From an uncultured Mycoplasmatota bacterium (GTDB lineage: Bacteria > Bacillota_I > Bacilli_A > RF39 > UBA660): 45,540 nt of DNA. This document shows positions 16,870 through 25,034 of the stretch, one piece after another. Location of the stretch: positions 1 to 45,540 of the forward strand of contig CAOKET010000011.1 of the NCBI GenBank assembly GCA_948467605.1. Direction: 5' to 3'. Numbering within the stretch: position 1 is the stretch's first letter; the number at the start of each line of letters is the position of its first letter. The notes under the pieces were generated by a model. It made no database searches, was not told the DNA's origin, and saw only the letters and a list, made by a program, of their open reading frames with translations. The position numbers and the translations under genes were made by a program.

Positions 16870-17982
16870 TTAGTTACTATTTAATCCCTTAGATAGTAGT
16901 ACATCAACTGTATTTTCCTTACCATCTCTTATATAAGCAATAGTTATTTTATCACCCACTTCATATTTATATAAAACATAATTAAAGTGAGCAGTATCAT
17001 CCACATTTTCATTATTTATCTTTGTTATTATATCTCCTTGTTTTAATCCACCATTACTAGCAGGTGTAGAATCTTGTACTAATACTATAGCAACTCCTTT
17101 AGTAACATTACCTGGATTTATATTATATCTTCTTAATAGATAAGTATTAGTTAAATCTATTAATGATACTCCAAGTAATGGTCTTTCAATTGTTTCACCC
17201 TTCTCTAATCTTTCTACAGTAGATAACACTAGTTCGATTGGTATTGCAAATCCCATTCCTTCTATTTCATCTTGAACAAGTTTAAGTGAAGTCACACCTA
17301 TTACTTCACCATTTACATTTAAAAGAGGTCCACCACTATTGCCAGGGTTTATTGCTGCATCGGTCTGTAAAACCTCCATAACGAAATTACCATTAGTTAA
17401 TTTTACCGTTACCTTTCTATTTAATCCAGATAATATTCCCTTAGTAACTGTACCAATATATTTACTTCCTAAAGGAGAACCAACAGTAAATAATGTATCA
17501 CCTAATGATAGCTTAGTAGAGTCCCCTATTTTTGCAACCTGAAGTACTTCATTAGCAGGTATAGATAAAACTGCTATATCAGAATATGAATCTCCACCTA
17601 ATATTTTAGCATCTATCTCATTACCAGAAGTATTTATAACTTTAATGCTACTACCACCTTCTATTACATGATAATTCGTTATTATATATCCAACATTATC
17701 ACTCTTATATACGAATCCAGACCCACTACCTATCTTATTATCATTCTTGTCATAAACTTCAACAACTACAACTGAATCATATACTTTTTTAATAGATTCC
17801 TTTATAGTATTTTCTTCAACTATACTTACATTAGTATTAACTGTTTCCCTAGTTTCAACTAGTGATTTAAAATTTATCATATTAAAATGATTAAGTACTA
17901 TAACTGTACCAATAATACCTACAAAAAATGTTAATATTATTGAAATAGTATATATAAGTACATACTTTATTTTTTTATTCAT
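16870..17982 (-). CDS. htrA: HtrA/DegP-like membrane-anchored serine protease
   Basis: Extracytoplasmic quality-control protease. 370 residues from ATG 17982 (AGAGGTG upstream). One N-terminal membrane anchor (about 7-31) puts the rest outside. Trypsin-like triad: His105 in ITNYHVIEGG, Asp135 in SYSDIAVLS and Ser216 in NPGNSGGPLLN. A single PDZ domain (about 268-360) contains GVAIVLVQDSTPASNGGLKQ and GDIITKINNENV. Domain order is that of Bacillus HtrA/YkdA-type proteins. A TATAAT box at 18001-18006, just downstream of the rbgA terminator, could be its -10, with a poor -35. A CssR-type box was not identified. Confidence 0.93.
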   Translation of the reverse strand: MNKKIKYVLIYTISIILTFFVGIIGTVIVLNHFNMINFKSLVETRETVNTNVSIVEENTIKESIKKVYDSVVVVEVYDKNDNKIGSGSGFVYKSDNVGYIITNYHVIEGGSSIKVINTSGNEIDAKILGGDSYSDIAVLSIPANEVLQVAKIGDSTKLSLGDTLFTVGSPLGSKYIGTVTKGILSGLNRKVTVKLTNGNFVMEVLQTDAAINPGNSGGPLLNVNGEVIGVTSLKLVQDEIEGMGFAIPIELVLSTVERLEKGETIERPLLGVSLIDLTNTYLLRRYNINPGNVTKGVAIVLVQDSTPASNGGLKQGDIITKINNENVDDTAHFNYVLYKYEVGDKITIAYIRDGKENTVDVLLSKGLNSN

Positions 17983-18043
17983 ACCAACACCTCTATATGA
18001 ATTATAACACAAATTTTATCGTAAAAACGTGATAATATTTCGA

Positions 18044-18070
18044 CAAAAAAAAGCAATTAATAAAATTGCT
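18044..18070 (-). terminator. Terminator of rbgA
   Basis: Minus strand hairpin AGCAATT / AATTGCT (7 bp, 5-base loop) followed by T8. It overlaps the rbgA stop codon. Confidence 0.75.
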
Positions 18071-18947
18071 ACAATCTATCAAAAGTAATACCAGTTATTT
18101 TATTTGATTTAATATCATTAACAATCATATTAAATACCCTATCATAATCAACTTCACCCTTAGATATAATACATCCATACTTTTTACCAATTATATCTAA
18201 ACTACTTACTATATCATCATTATCAATATTACTAATACCATACCTATTTAATAGAATATCTGGATATAATTCATTTAATTTATTTAATATATATATACTT
18301 ATATCGCATAAATCAATAACAGTTTCCTTAATTGCAGTCATAGAAGCAAGATTATATGCTTGAGTTTTATCATCAAATTTTGGCCACAATATACCTGGAG
18401 TATCTAGTAAATCTAATTTTTCATTAACACTTATCCAACTTAAATTCTTAGTTACACCTGGCTTATTGCCAGTAACTGCTTTCTTTTTATTAGATAAAGA
18501 ATTTATTAGAGTACTTTTACCTACATTAGGTATACCAATTATTAGACCTCTATATTTCTTATTAATAATTCCTTTATCAGATCTTTTTTGAATTAAACTA
18601 GATAATATTTCTTCAGTTTTAGAAATTAATTTATTAGTATTTTTTTCTAATAAATTAGCAGTAATTACATAATAACCTTTTTCTTCATAATATTTGATCC
18701 ATTTATCAGTTTCTAATCTGTCACATAAATCATATTTACTCATTATAAGTAGTTTTGGCTTGTCCTTAATTAATTCATCAATATCTTTTATCTTAGATGA
18801 ATATGGTATTCTAGCATCAATAACTTCATATATTATATCTATTAATCCAATATTTTCCTTAATAAGACGCTTAGTTTTAGCCATATGACCAGGATACCAG
18901 TTTATCGGGGCAGATGTAAAACTTTTTTGTTCTTCACTATTTGACAT
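18069..18947 (-). CDS. rbgA: Ribosome biogenesis GTPase RbgA (YlqF)
   Basis: Circularly permuted GTPase needed for late assembly of the 50S subunit. 292 residues. N-terminal INWYPGHMAKTKRLIKE and VIDARIPYSSK are family hallmarks. G motifs appear in permuted order: G4 MSKYDL (about 69-74), G1 GIPNVGKSTLINSL (about 137-150), G2 NKPGVTKN, G3 DTPGILWPKF. The C-terminal domain of about 95 residues matches the family. It overlaps the upstream gene by 11 bases, so translation is probably coupled to the TudS-like gene. Confidence 0.95.
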   Translation of the reverse strand: MSNSEEQKSFTSAPINWYPGHMAKTKRLIKENIGLIDIIYEVIDARIPYSSKIKDIDELIKDKPKLLIMSKYDLCDRLETDKWIKYYEEKGYYVITANLLEKNTNKLISKTEEILSSLIQKRSDKGIINKKYRGLIIGIPNVGKSTLINSLSNKKKAVTGNKPGVTKNLSWISVNEKLDLLDTPGILWPKFDDKTQAYNLASMTAIKETVIDLCDISIYILNKLNELYPDILLNRYGISNIDNDDIVSSLDIIGKKYGCIISKGEVDYDRVFNMIVNDIKSNKITGITFDRL

Positions 18948-19473
18948 TTACGTCACTTCCTTTCCCTATAATTGATTTTAACTCTTTTATTGATTTATTT
19001 ATATATTTTCTATTAATTCCTATCATAGGGATTTCTATATTTTCCTTTTGTAATTTATTAAATAGCTTATCTATAAATAAACCCTTTCTTTTTTCCATTC
19101 CATTATTAGTGTATATATAGTTTATACAACAAGAAGGAGAATGCTCTATACCTAATATCGCAATTACTTCATATCCTGAATTTATTATATTTTTAATTTC
19201 TTTGAAAACAGTTTCTGTTAAATCATTACAATGATTGTTAAATTCTACATTATTATATTTAGATAATCCTTTAGGCTCTCTAATTAAATTATTTTTGTAT
19301 AGACTTTCTGCACAGGGCATTTGAATAATATTTATTTCATTATCAATTAACAACTGCATTATTGGTTTAATAGTTCCTTTCCAATCATATTTAACAATAC
19401 CTTGTGCTTGATAAGCCTGAGCCATTAAACAAAACGGGACAAAAATAAATTTTCTACTTCTATTATCACTCAT
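18937..19473 (-). CDS. TudS-related putative desulfidase
   Basis: A 178-residue protein resembling the TudS/DUF523-related group, whose studied member TudS removes sulfur from thiouracil with a [4Fe-4S] cluster. Features: FIFVPFCLMAQAYQAQG (first Cys), IIQMPCAESLY (second Cys), and IEHSPSCCINYIYTNNG, similar to the RSPSCG motif of the family (third Cys). The three Cys positions fit a cluster held by three ligands. Similarity is by motif; I recall Clostridioides homologues labelled as TudS-related but made no search. It overlaps the PP-loop gene by one base (TAATG) and rbgA by 11 bases. Substrate unknown: a thiolated base or nucleoside is the simplest idea. Confidence 0.7.
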   Translation of the reverse strand: MSDNRSRKFIFVPFCLMAQAYQAQGIVKYDWKGTIKPIMQLLIDNEINIIQMPCAESLYKNNLIREPKGLSKYNNVEFNNHCNDLTETVFKEIKNIINSGYEVIAILGIEHSPSCCINYIYTNNGMEKRKGLFIDKLFNKLQKENIEIPMIGINRKYINKSIKELKSIIGKGSDVNVK

Positions 19474-20180
19474 TAAATAAATTCCTCTCCTATTTCAATA
19501 TTAGAGAACTTTTCAATCATATTTTGTGCCATATATTTAAATAGTTCTTCATATATATTGATACACGTTTTAAGAGATTCTTCATCTACTATTGAATCTT
19601 GAAGTGGCATACCTAATAAGCACTGAGACTCATTCACTTTAGGAATAATACCTCTTAAAATAAATTGATTTTTTTCATCAAAATCATCTGTAATGTCCTT
19701 AACGGGAAGTAACAATTCTATATTATATTTATCAAATAATTCTTTAAATAGTTTTAGCATTTCATCCTGTTCTATTGCAAATAATTGACTATTTCTTGCC
19801 CCATCAGCAACATATTTTATATTATGTTTTTTACAAATTATAATTGAGGCAACATACATAGATAACCTACAAGACAAACAATTTAATTGTGATATAGATA
19901 TATTTCCGTATTTTTCTTTAATTTCATCAATATGCATATTATATATTATATTAATAAAATTCCTAAAAAAGCAGGTGATATTTTTTGTCCCAATATATTC
20001 AATTTTATCAGAACCATACTTTTTCACCAATCTTTTATAACCATTCTTTACATTATTGCATCCTATTGTACACATATTATCATAATGAACTAACTTTACT
20101 TTATAGCCTTGTTCAATTAACAATATAGTACTTAATAGTGAATCTTTTCCACCTGAAAACAATACCAAACATTCATTCAT
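19473..20180 (-). CDS. PP-loop ATP pyrophosphatase-type protein
   Basis: A 235-residue member of the N-type ATP pyrophosphatase superfamily, as in tRNA thiolases and QueC. The PP-loop FSGGKDSLLSTILL begins at about residue 8. Additional Cys motifs NMCTIGCNN and LNCLSCRLSMY could bind a metal or carry sulfur. IKYVADGARNSQ fits the adenylate-binding strand of the fold. The start at 20180 is set by GGAGGCG upstream. Its stop shares a base with the start of the TudS-like gene, so the two are made together. The exact reaction cannot be assigned; adenylation followed by sulfur transfer, or the use of sulfur released by the partner, are both possible. Confidence 0.75.
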   Translation of the reverse strand: MNECLVLFSGGKDSLLSTILLIEQGYKVKLVHYDNMCTIGCNNVKNGYKRLVKKYGSDKIEYIGTKNITCFFRNFINIIYNMHIDEIKEKYGNISISQLNCLSCRLSMYVASIIICKKHNIKYVADGARNSQLFAIEQDEMLKLFKELFDKYNIELLLPVKDITDDFDEKNQFILRGIIPKVNESQCLLGMPLQDSIVDEESLKTCINIYEELFKYMAQNMIEKFSNIEIGEEFI

Positions 20181-20231
20181 AATATTTATCGCCTCCAATT
20201 TTTAGTAAAATGTGTATTATCTTTTTAAAAA

Positions 20232-20345
20232 GAAATTCTTTATTTATAAGTGTTTGTGAGTAGTTTTACATATTTCCCGATATCCCAGTTGATTGTCGTA
20301 TTTTGTCGATTATCCATTATTTTCACTTCCTATCACCTATTTATT
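20232..20345 (-). repeat. Flanking repeat R1 (related to R2 at 22481-22598)
   Basis: On the minus strand this segment shares several blocks with R2: AATAAAT, AGGAAGTGAAA, ATAATCGACAAAAT, AACTGG and CTTATAAATAAAG. Both copies directly follow a GNAT gene. It contains a tiny open frame with a ribosome site. Not an exact repeat, so probably old. Confidence 0.6.
20240..20317 (-). CDS. Possible 25-residue small ORF or gene remnant
   Basis: ATG at 20317 with AGGAAGTG nine bases upstream encodes 25 residues starting MDNRQNTTINW and ending at TAA 20240-20242. The related sequence in R2 begins MNDNNRQNQANINW and then shifts frame. The shared start, ribosome site and DNRQN..INW residues suggest the remnant of a real short gene or the 5' end of a lost longer gene. 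Function unknown. Confidence 0.3.
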   Translation of the reverse strand: MDNRQNTTINWDIGKYVKLLTNTYK

Positions 20346-20944
20346 TTAGAACAGCACTTTATATAATTTTTATAACGCTCATAATTTTTTTCGATTGAAT
20401 CATTAACATTTATCCAATAGTAATTTGTCATTGTATTATCATACTCATCAAGTTCTGTTTTTTCTAATTCACCACCTAAAGATAAAATAGTCCTATTTGA
20501 ACCAATATTATCAACAGTACAATCAAGTAATATTCTTACTTCTCCTAGCTTTTGTTCTTCTAATAAGGCTAAATATAATGCTATTTTAGCATATCCCTTT
20601 CGTCTTTCAGTAGGTCTTATACCATAACCAATATGTGTCCAGCCACTTTTTAGTTTTTCTGCCGAAATACTATATCTAACATTTATCATTCCAACTATTC
20701 TATTATCATTTTCTCTTACTACAAAAAATGTTTTTGATTGGCATCTATTTATTTGATTTAAATATTCTATATCTTCTCTTTTTTCCAGTTCTAACAACCA
20801 TTCTTCATAAGTAACTCCATCTAGACATCTATCCATGCTTCCTGTACCATTTAAATCTGAATTATATTTAACATTTTCTGCTAAATAATCTAAGGCGTCC
20901 TGTTTTCTTTCTATTGTAGGAATCTCTAAAAATACTTTTTCCAT
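20333..20944 (-). CDS. GNAT-family N-acetyltransferase
   Basis: Acetyl-CoA-dependent transferase of 203 residues. The acetyl-CoA loop is seen as YGIRPTERRKGYAKIALYLAL (about 122-142, R/Q-x-x-G-x-G/A type), preceded by the beta strand RIVGMINVRY and followed by ILLDCTVDNIGSNRTILSLGG, which matches the Asn-containing helix of the family. The N-terminal 60 residues resemble the COG3981-type acetyltransferases (predicted). Substrate unknown. It lies between a DUF6870-like gene remnant and repeat R1, the same flanks seen around the different GNAT at 22596. Confidence 0.88.
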   Translation of the reverse strand: MEKVFLEIPTIERKQDALDYLAENVKYNSDLNGTGSMDRCLDGVTYEEWLLELEKREDIEYLNQINRCQSKTFFVVRENDNRIVGMINVRYSISAEKLKSGWTHIGYGIRPTERRKGYAKIALYLALLEEQKLGEVRILLDCTVDNIGSNRTILSLGGELEKTELDEYDNTMTNYYWINVNDSIEKNYERYKNYIKCCSKINR

Positions 20945-20965
20945 AACTTTCCTCCCATTTTTCTA

Positions 20966-21243
20966 TTATCTATATAAATTTTCTAAAACTCTTGTTAGAC
21001 AATCTTCTGCAGTTAAATTACTATTTTCTGAAAATCTATTCTAACCAATTTTCCATTAACCTTAAATATATAAGGATTCTTTACCTTTATAATAAAATCT
21101 AATATTCTTTCATTACTAGGTTTTCTTCTATCTATTTTTATATTTGTTACTTCGTCCACATCTTCTAATTTTACATCATCAGGATTTACATTTCTACATC
21201 TTTCTAATTTCTCTGCTAATTCTTCAATATTATATTTCTTCAT
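20966..21243 (-). pseudogene. DUF6870-like small protein, frameshifted
   Basis: Frame one starts at ATG 21243 (GGAG upstream), runs through NIEELAEKLERCRNVNPDDV and RRKPSNERILDFIIKVKNPY and stops at 21013. The expected C-terminus (RFSENSNLTAEDCLTRVLE) is in the next frame and ends at 20966-20968. One missing base near 21033, seen by comparison with the copy at 23075-23144, explains the break. The KNPYIFKVNGK...RF pattern resembles the DUF6870 family often found around mobile DNA in Clostridia. That family assignment is from memory. Confidence 0.65.
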
Positions 21244-21308
21244 AAAATCACACTCCAACTTGATTATATACTTAAATATAATTATTATTAAATGTGCAAT
21301 TTTTTTAA

Positions 21309-22334
21309 TTAATCTTTATTATTTTCTTCAGTTTCTAATAATTTTATATCTTCAATAAATTTATCAAAATCAGATATAAATAATTCACCTTGTTTTCTCT
21401 TAAATTTATCATATTCTTTATATGCTAATTCTTGAGCAACTTTGTGAGAAATACTCCCAGCATTGTGCAAAATTTCTTGTCCATTAAATTGTAAAAATGC
21501 ATCTAATTTTTCTACCCAATCTTTCATTGTCATTGCATTATGATTTTCTGCTTGTAATTCAGCATAATCTAGATACATAGTAACTATTCTATTTAAGTTT
21601 TTTAATTCCTTTTCTGTTAAATAATTTTTCGCAATATCAACATCATATTTATAAATAGGTCCATCAGGAGAACTTGTCCATGTTGTAAGGCCCATATTAT
21701 CTTTATTAGCATCAACTCTATTATATATAATTTCTGCTGCTGTGTTACCAGTTACAGAATAGTGAAGTTTATTTTGTACAGTTTTAAAAAACTTTTTTGT
21801 AGTCTCAGAATCTTTATCATAATCAACACTACAAGATGAATAAATATCCGTAATTTTCTGATAAAATCTTCTTTCACTAGAACGAATATTTCTAATTCTT
21901 TCTAAGGTTCTTTCAAAATAGTCTTCTCCAAAGATATAATTTGGATTTTTTAATCTTTCGTCATCCATAACAACACCAGTAATCAAATATTCTTTTAACA
22001 CTTTTGTTGCCCATATTCTAAAATTTGTTGCCTTTTTTGAATTAACTCTATAACCTACAGCAATAATCATATCTAAATTGTATATTTTGGATTTTCTCCC
22101 GCCTGTACTTTCGTCGGAAATTCCGACAGAAGTTTCCTCCTTAAGTTCACCACTATTTAATATATTATTAATATGTTCTGTTATTGTACTTCTTCCTACT
22201 CCAAATAGTTCAGCAATTAGGTTTTGTGTTAACCAAATATCATTATTGATTAATAATACATTTACTTTAATATCGTTATTATCATCACGATAAATTAAAA
22301 AATCATGAGTAGTTATTTGTAAATCATTTTTCAT
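21309..22334 (-). CDS. rhuM: RhuM-family protein
   Basis: 341 residues, the usual length of the RhuM (virulence RhuM) family. The N-terminal half has IWLTQNLIAELFGVGRSTITEHINNIL, a helix-turn-helix-like stretch at about 33-60, followed by YNLDMIIAVGYRVNSKKATNFRIWATKVLKEYL, the strongest hallmark of the family. The C-terminal half carries HNAMTMKDWVEKLDAFL and FNGQEILHNAGSISHKVAQ. RhuM proteins are common in genomic islands and their molecular function is not established. It lies between two GNAT modules, with no phage or integrase genes nearby. Confidence 0.9.
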   Translation of the reverse strand: MKNDLQITTHDFLIYRDDNNDIKVNVLLINNDIWLTQNLIAELFGVGRSTITEHINNILNSGELKEETSVGISDESTGGRKSKIYNLDMIIAVGYRVNSKKATNFRIWATKVLKEYLITGVVMDDERLKNPNYIFGEDYFERTLERIRNIRSSERRFYQKITDIYSSCSVDYDKDSETTKKFFKTVQNKLHYSVTGNTAAEIIYNRVDANKDNMGLTTWTSSPDGPIYKYDVDIAKNYLTEKELKNLNRIVTMYLDYAELQAENHNAMTMKDWVEKLDAFLQFNGQEILHNAGSISHKVAQELAYKEYDKFKRKQGELFISDFDKFIEDIKLLETEENNKD

Positions 22335-22359
22335 TTATATTCGCCTCTTTTCTATGTTC

Positions 22360-22449
22360 TTAAATGTCGTAATCACCTTTCTTATTCCTATTATAAATAA
22401 CATCCAAATCACTACGTTTTTTATGGTTTTTAGTAAATTTAGGGGCTTC
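22360..22449 (-). pseudogene. Short coding-like remnant, unknown
   Basis: Minus strand, no start codon: an open stretch reading KFTKNHKKRSDLDVIYNRNK and ending at TAA 22360-22362, directly before rhuM. Codon choice looks like real coding sequence, but no family is recognised. The rest of the 260-base gap between rhuM and the next GNAT is repeat R2. Confidence 0.3.
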
Positions 22450-22480
22450 TTAATGAAAATACGTAAGATTCAAATTGGAT

Positions 22481-22598
22481 AATTTCCTTTATTTATAAGG
22501 GTTTAAGGGGGTTCTTAATTAAATCGTAATCAACCAGTTTATATTTGCCTGATTTTGTCGATTATTATCATTCATTTATTTCACTTCCTAAATATTTA
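22481..22598 (-). repeat. Flanking repeat R2 (related to R1 at 20232-20345)
   Basis: Shares the blocks listed for R1. It contains the start of a tiny open frame (ATG 22575, MNDNNRQNQANINW) followed, after a shift of frame, by DYDLIKNPLKPL. It sits directly after a GNAT gene, as R1 does. Confidence 0.6.
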
Positions 22599-23057
22599 TT
22601 TTAATTGCATAGAATATGCAATATTTTTAATTTTAAATCCTACCTGTTTATATAGATGCCTAGCGTTTTCATTCTCTTCATTGACTGTTAATCTCAAATC
22701 AGTATAACCATTATCTTTAGCATATTTTTTTACGTATTCCAATAATTCTCTGCCAATACCTTGATTTCTATAAATCTCATCAATACCCATCGCATCAATG
22801 TCTAATTCTTTTCTATATCTATAACCATTCTTCTTTCCTTCTCTTGAAGATAAGATAATATATCCCACGATTTGTTCTTCTATTTTAGCCACAAAGATTT
22901 CACTATTATCTATCATATTAGCAAGTTCTTGACAACTTATAATACTATCGGTATGCTCGAAAATATCAGGTCTCCATTTAACGTGACATTCATGAACTTG
23001 CAAAGCTATTTTATCTATTTCTTCTAAATTTTTAATAGTTGGTATTTCTATCTTCAT
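22596..23057 (-). CDS. GNAT-family N-acetyltransferase
   Basis: 153-residue acetyltransferase. The acetyl-CoA-binding motif is IDAMGIDEIYRNQGIGRELL (about 90-109), followed by LTVNEENENARHLYKQVGF, the strand and Tyr-containing helix near the C-terminus. IFVAKIEEQIVGYIIL forms the preceding beta strands. The sequence is clearly different from the GNAT at 20333, yet the flanking DNA on both sides is related. Shine-Dalgarno AGGAG precedes the ATG. Substrate unknown; such genes are often resistance or detoxification functions. Confidence 0.9.
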   Translation of the reverse strand: MKIEIPTIKNLEEIDKIALQVHECHVKWRPDIFEHTDSIISCQELANMIDNSEIFVAKIEEQIVGYIILSSREGKKNGYRYRKELDIDAMGIDEIYRNQGIGRELLEYVKKYAKDNGYTDLRLTVNEENENARHLYKQVGFKIKNIAYSMQLK

Positions 23058-23074
23058 ATTTATCTACTCCTTTT

Positions 23075-23284
23075 TTATCTATATAAATTTTTTAAAACAC
23101 TTGTAAGACAATCTTCTGCAGTCTTATCAGCATAAGAAAATCTAATTCCAATTAATTTACTATTTTTATCACCATTTATATAAATCATTAATCTATCCAT
23201 ATTAATATTAGAACCATAACATGCATACCAAACATAATCATTTTCACTATATTTATCTAAATAATCACTGCTTACCTTTTCCAT
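23075..23284 (-). pseudogene. Chimeric remnant: GGCT/AIG2-like N-terminus joined to DUF6870-like C-terminus
   Basis: A 69-residue open frame in two unlike parts. Residues about 17-38 (YVWYACYGSNINMDRLMIYI) look like the start of gamma-glutamylcyclotransferase/AIG2-like proteins with their YGSN motif. From about residue 43, KLIGIRFSYADKTAEDCLTS matches the C-terminus of the DUF6870-like gene at 20966. It probably arose by recombination or deletion joining two genes. Whether it is translated into anything useful is unknown. Confidence 0.6.
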
Positions 23285-23311
23285 TATAAAACCTCCAATC
23301 TAAATTATAAT

Positions 23312-23950
23312 TTAATCCTTTAAAGATACAACTTTACTTAATTCCTCTTTTGTTATTTTTCCTTCTCTTATAACAATAACCTTATCTTCTTCTACCTCAA
23401 CAATTGTTGATACAGAATCACTTTCTACATCTCCAAAATCTAAAATATAATCTACTTTGCCACCTAATTCATCAATAATATTTTTTATCTTAGTGCCTGT
23501 AATGCTACCAGACAAATTAGCACTAGGAGCAACAAGCGGAACACCAGACATCTTAATAAGATTATAAACGATGCCTTCATTTATAAATCTAATTCTAACA
23601 TATTGATCACCTGCTGATACAATATCAGGTAAAACTCCTAGTTTTTTCTTAAACTTTATTGTCAAAGGACCAGGCCAAAAATTATCAATCAATTTTTGCT
23701 CTATAGGACTTATATAATCAACCATTTCCTCTAGCATAGAAATATCTGAAATTAAAACACTTAATGGCTTACACATAGGTCTTCCTTTAATCTCATAAAT
23801 TCTTTCACATGCATCTTTATCATAAGCATTAGTACCTATTCCATAAACAGTATCAGTTGGAAAAACAACTATTTTTCCTTGTCTTAAAGCATCAGATATC
23901 TCAACAATATCAGAATTATTTATATCCTGTTCTTTCAAATACTTTGTCAT
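23312..23950 (-). CDS. tsaC: L-threonylcarbamoyladenylate synthase (Sua5/YrdC/TsaC)
   Basis: Makes threonylcarbamoyl-AMP from threonine, bicarbonate and ATP for t6A37 of tRNAs reading ANN codons. 212 residues from ATG 23950, chosen by AAGGTGAG 7 bases upstream. Motifs: GKIVVFPTDTVYGIGTNAYD (about 24-43), IYEIKGRPMCKPLSVLISD with the Lys-x-Arg pair, WPGPLTIKF, YVRIRF and VPLVAPSANLSGSITGT. It lacks the Sua5 C-terminal domain, so it is the short YrdC type. It is a core gene lying inside an accessory region. Confidence 0.93.
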   Translation of the reverse strand: MTKYLKEQDINNSDIVEISDALRQGKIVVFPTDTVYGIGTNAYDKDACERIYEIKGRPMCKPLSVLISDISMLEEMVDYISPIEQKLIDNFWPGPLTIKFKKKLGVLPDIVSAGDQYVRIRFINEGIVYNLIKMSGVPLVAPSANLSGSITGTKIKNIIDELGGKVDYILDFGDVESDSVSTIVEVEEDKVIVIREGKITKEELSKVVSLKD

Positions 23951-23987
23951 CTTATTACTCACCTTCTAAAAAATATACTAAAACTGT

Positions 23988-24422
23988 CTAATCTACACTT
24001 TTAATATAACCATGTATGTTTTGGTAACCTAATTTTTCATAAAAAGATTGGGACACTGTATTACTATTTTCTGTTAATAAAGAAATAAAAGCACAATTAT
24101 TTTCTTTTGCAAACTCGTATATATATTCAAACATTTTAGTTCCTATTTTATTTCTCCTATATTCTTTTTTTACACCAAAGTTCCAAACTGTAAGAAATGG
24201 TTTTAATTGTTCTACAATATCATAGTTAATTATAACCGTTGCTAATCCAACTATTTTACCATCAACTTTAGCAACTATATTATGATAAAGAGGATTATTA
24301 TAAATATCATCATATATACTTAAAAGTTTATCGTAATCAGTAGTTATACCATGATTTAAATCATAAATATTTATAGCTTCCACTAAATCTTCTTTTTTTA
24401 ATTTTTCTATCATTACTTCCAT
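23988..24422 (-). CDS. GNAT-family N-acetyltransferase
   Basis: About 144 residues. Strand IVAKVDGKIVGLATVIINYD and the acetyl-CoA motif FGVKKEYRRNKIGTKMFEYI (about 88-107), then FISLLTENSNTVSQSFYEKLGY with the Tyr/Phe helix. It is the third acetyltransferase within 4 kb. AAGGAGA favours ATG 24422 over the ATG at 24428, which would be almost on the Shine-Dalgarno. Seven-gene run: it follows the P-loop kinase gene with an 11-base gap. Substrate unknown. Confidence 0.88.
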   Translation of the reverse strand: MEVMIEKLKKEDLVEAINIYDLNHGITTDYDKLLSIYDDIYNNPLYHNIVAKVDGKIVGLATVIINYDIVEQLKPFLTVWNFGVKKEYRRNKIGTKMFEYIYEFAKENNCAFISLLTENSNTVSQSFYEKLGYQNIHGYIKSVD

Positions 24423-24433
24423 AATCATTCTCC

Positions 24434-25012
24434 TTAACTTTTCTCAATAATATTCTTTACAAATTCATCTATTACTTTCTCCCTATTATGACTTATATCT
24501 ATAAATGGTAAATTGTATTTATCACATTCTTCTTTTAACCATTTACTAATTTCTATATAATCTTTTATATGTGCAAGAACTGTTTCATCTTCTTTTTGGC
24601 TTGTCCAATCATATACTGTATCAAACTTTCTAATTTCATTAAATTTCTCCAAAACAGTAATATTTGGATAACCAAAAAAGTAAATTTCGCAACAATCTTT
24701 ATCAATATTTTCATAGTAATCTTTTGGTGTTATATGATACAAATCAAAAGCCAATCTATATCCTAATTTATCATAATTACCTGTTTTACTAATTCTTTTC
24801 ATAAACTTTATAAATACTTTACTAGTATCTATAAAGTCCCAACGGTCAGTATGTGTTACTCCTGTTTCTGGAAATGCTTCATCAAATGCCATCATAACAG
24901 CGTCCATTGCCAAATGTTGATATTTTAATGATTTTGCTAATCCCTGACATATTGTTGTTTTGCCTGCTCTAGGTACTCCTGTAATTATTATATGTTTATG
25001 TGATTTATCCAT
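24434..25012 (-). CDS. P-loop kinase-like NTPase
   Basis: 192 residues. The N-terminal Walker A GVPRAGKTTICQGLA (about 12-26) is followed by HLAMDAVMMAFDEAFPE, the Asp position of nucleoside/nucleotide kinase-like or zeta-toxin-like P-loop proteins. A lid-like Arg/Lys stretch is not obvious. CCEIYFFGYPNITVLEK resembles the strand holding Walker B in shikimate-kinase-like folds. Probably phosphorylates a small molecule; the substrate is unknown. It lies in a tight run with a CYTH-like gene and a GNAT. Confidence 0.75.
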   Translation of the reverse strand: MDKSHKHIIITGVPRAGKTTICQGLAKSLKYQHLAMDAVMMAFDEAFPETGVTHTDRWDFIDTSKVFIKFMKRISKTGNYDKLGYRLAFDLYHITPKDYYENIDKDCCEIYFFGYPNITVLEKFNEIRKFDTVYDWTSQKEDETVLAHIKDYIEISKWLKEECDKYNLPFIDISHNREKVIDEFVKNIIEKS

Positions 25013-25034
25013 AATTTTACCTCCTAAAATATAA

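Noticed and set aside
21309..22334. Prophage or integrative element around rhuM
   Set aside because: No integrase, terminase, capsid, relaxase or att-like direct repeats were seen.
20232..22598. Integron cassettes with attC sites
   Set aside because: R1 and R2 do not form the inverted-repeat folds of attC and no integrase is present.
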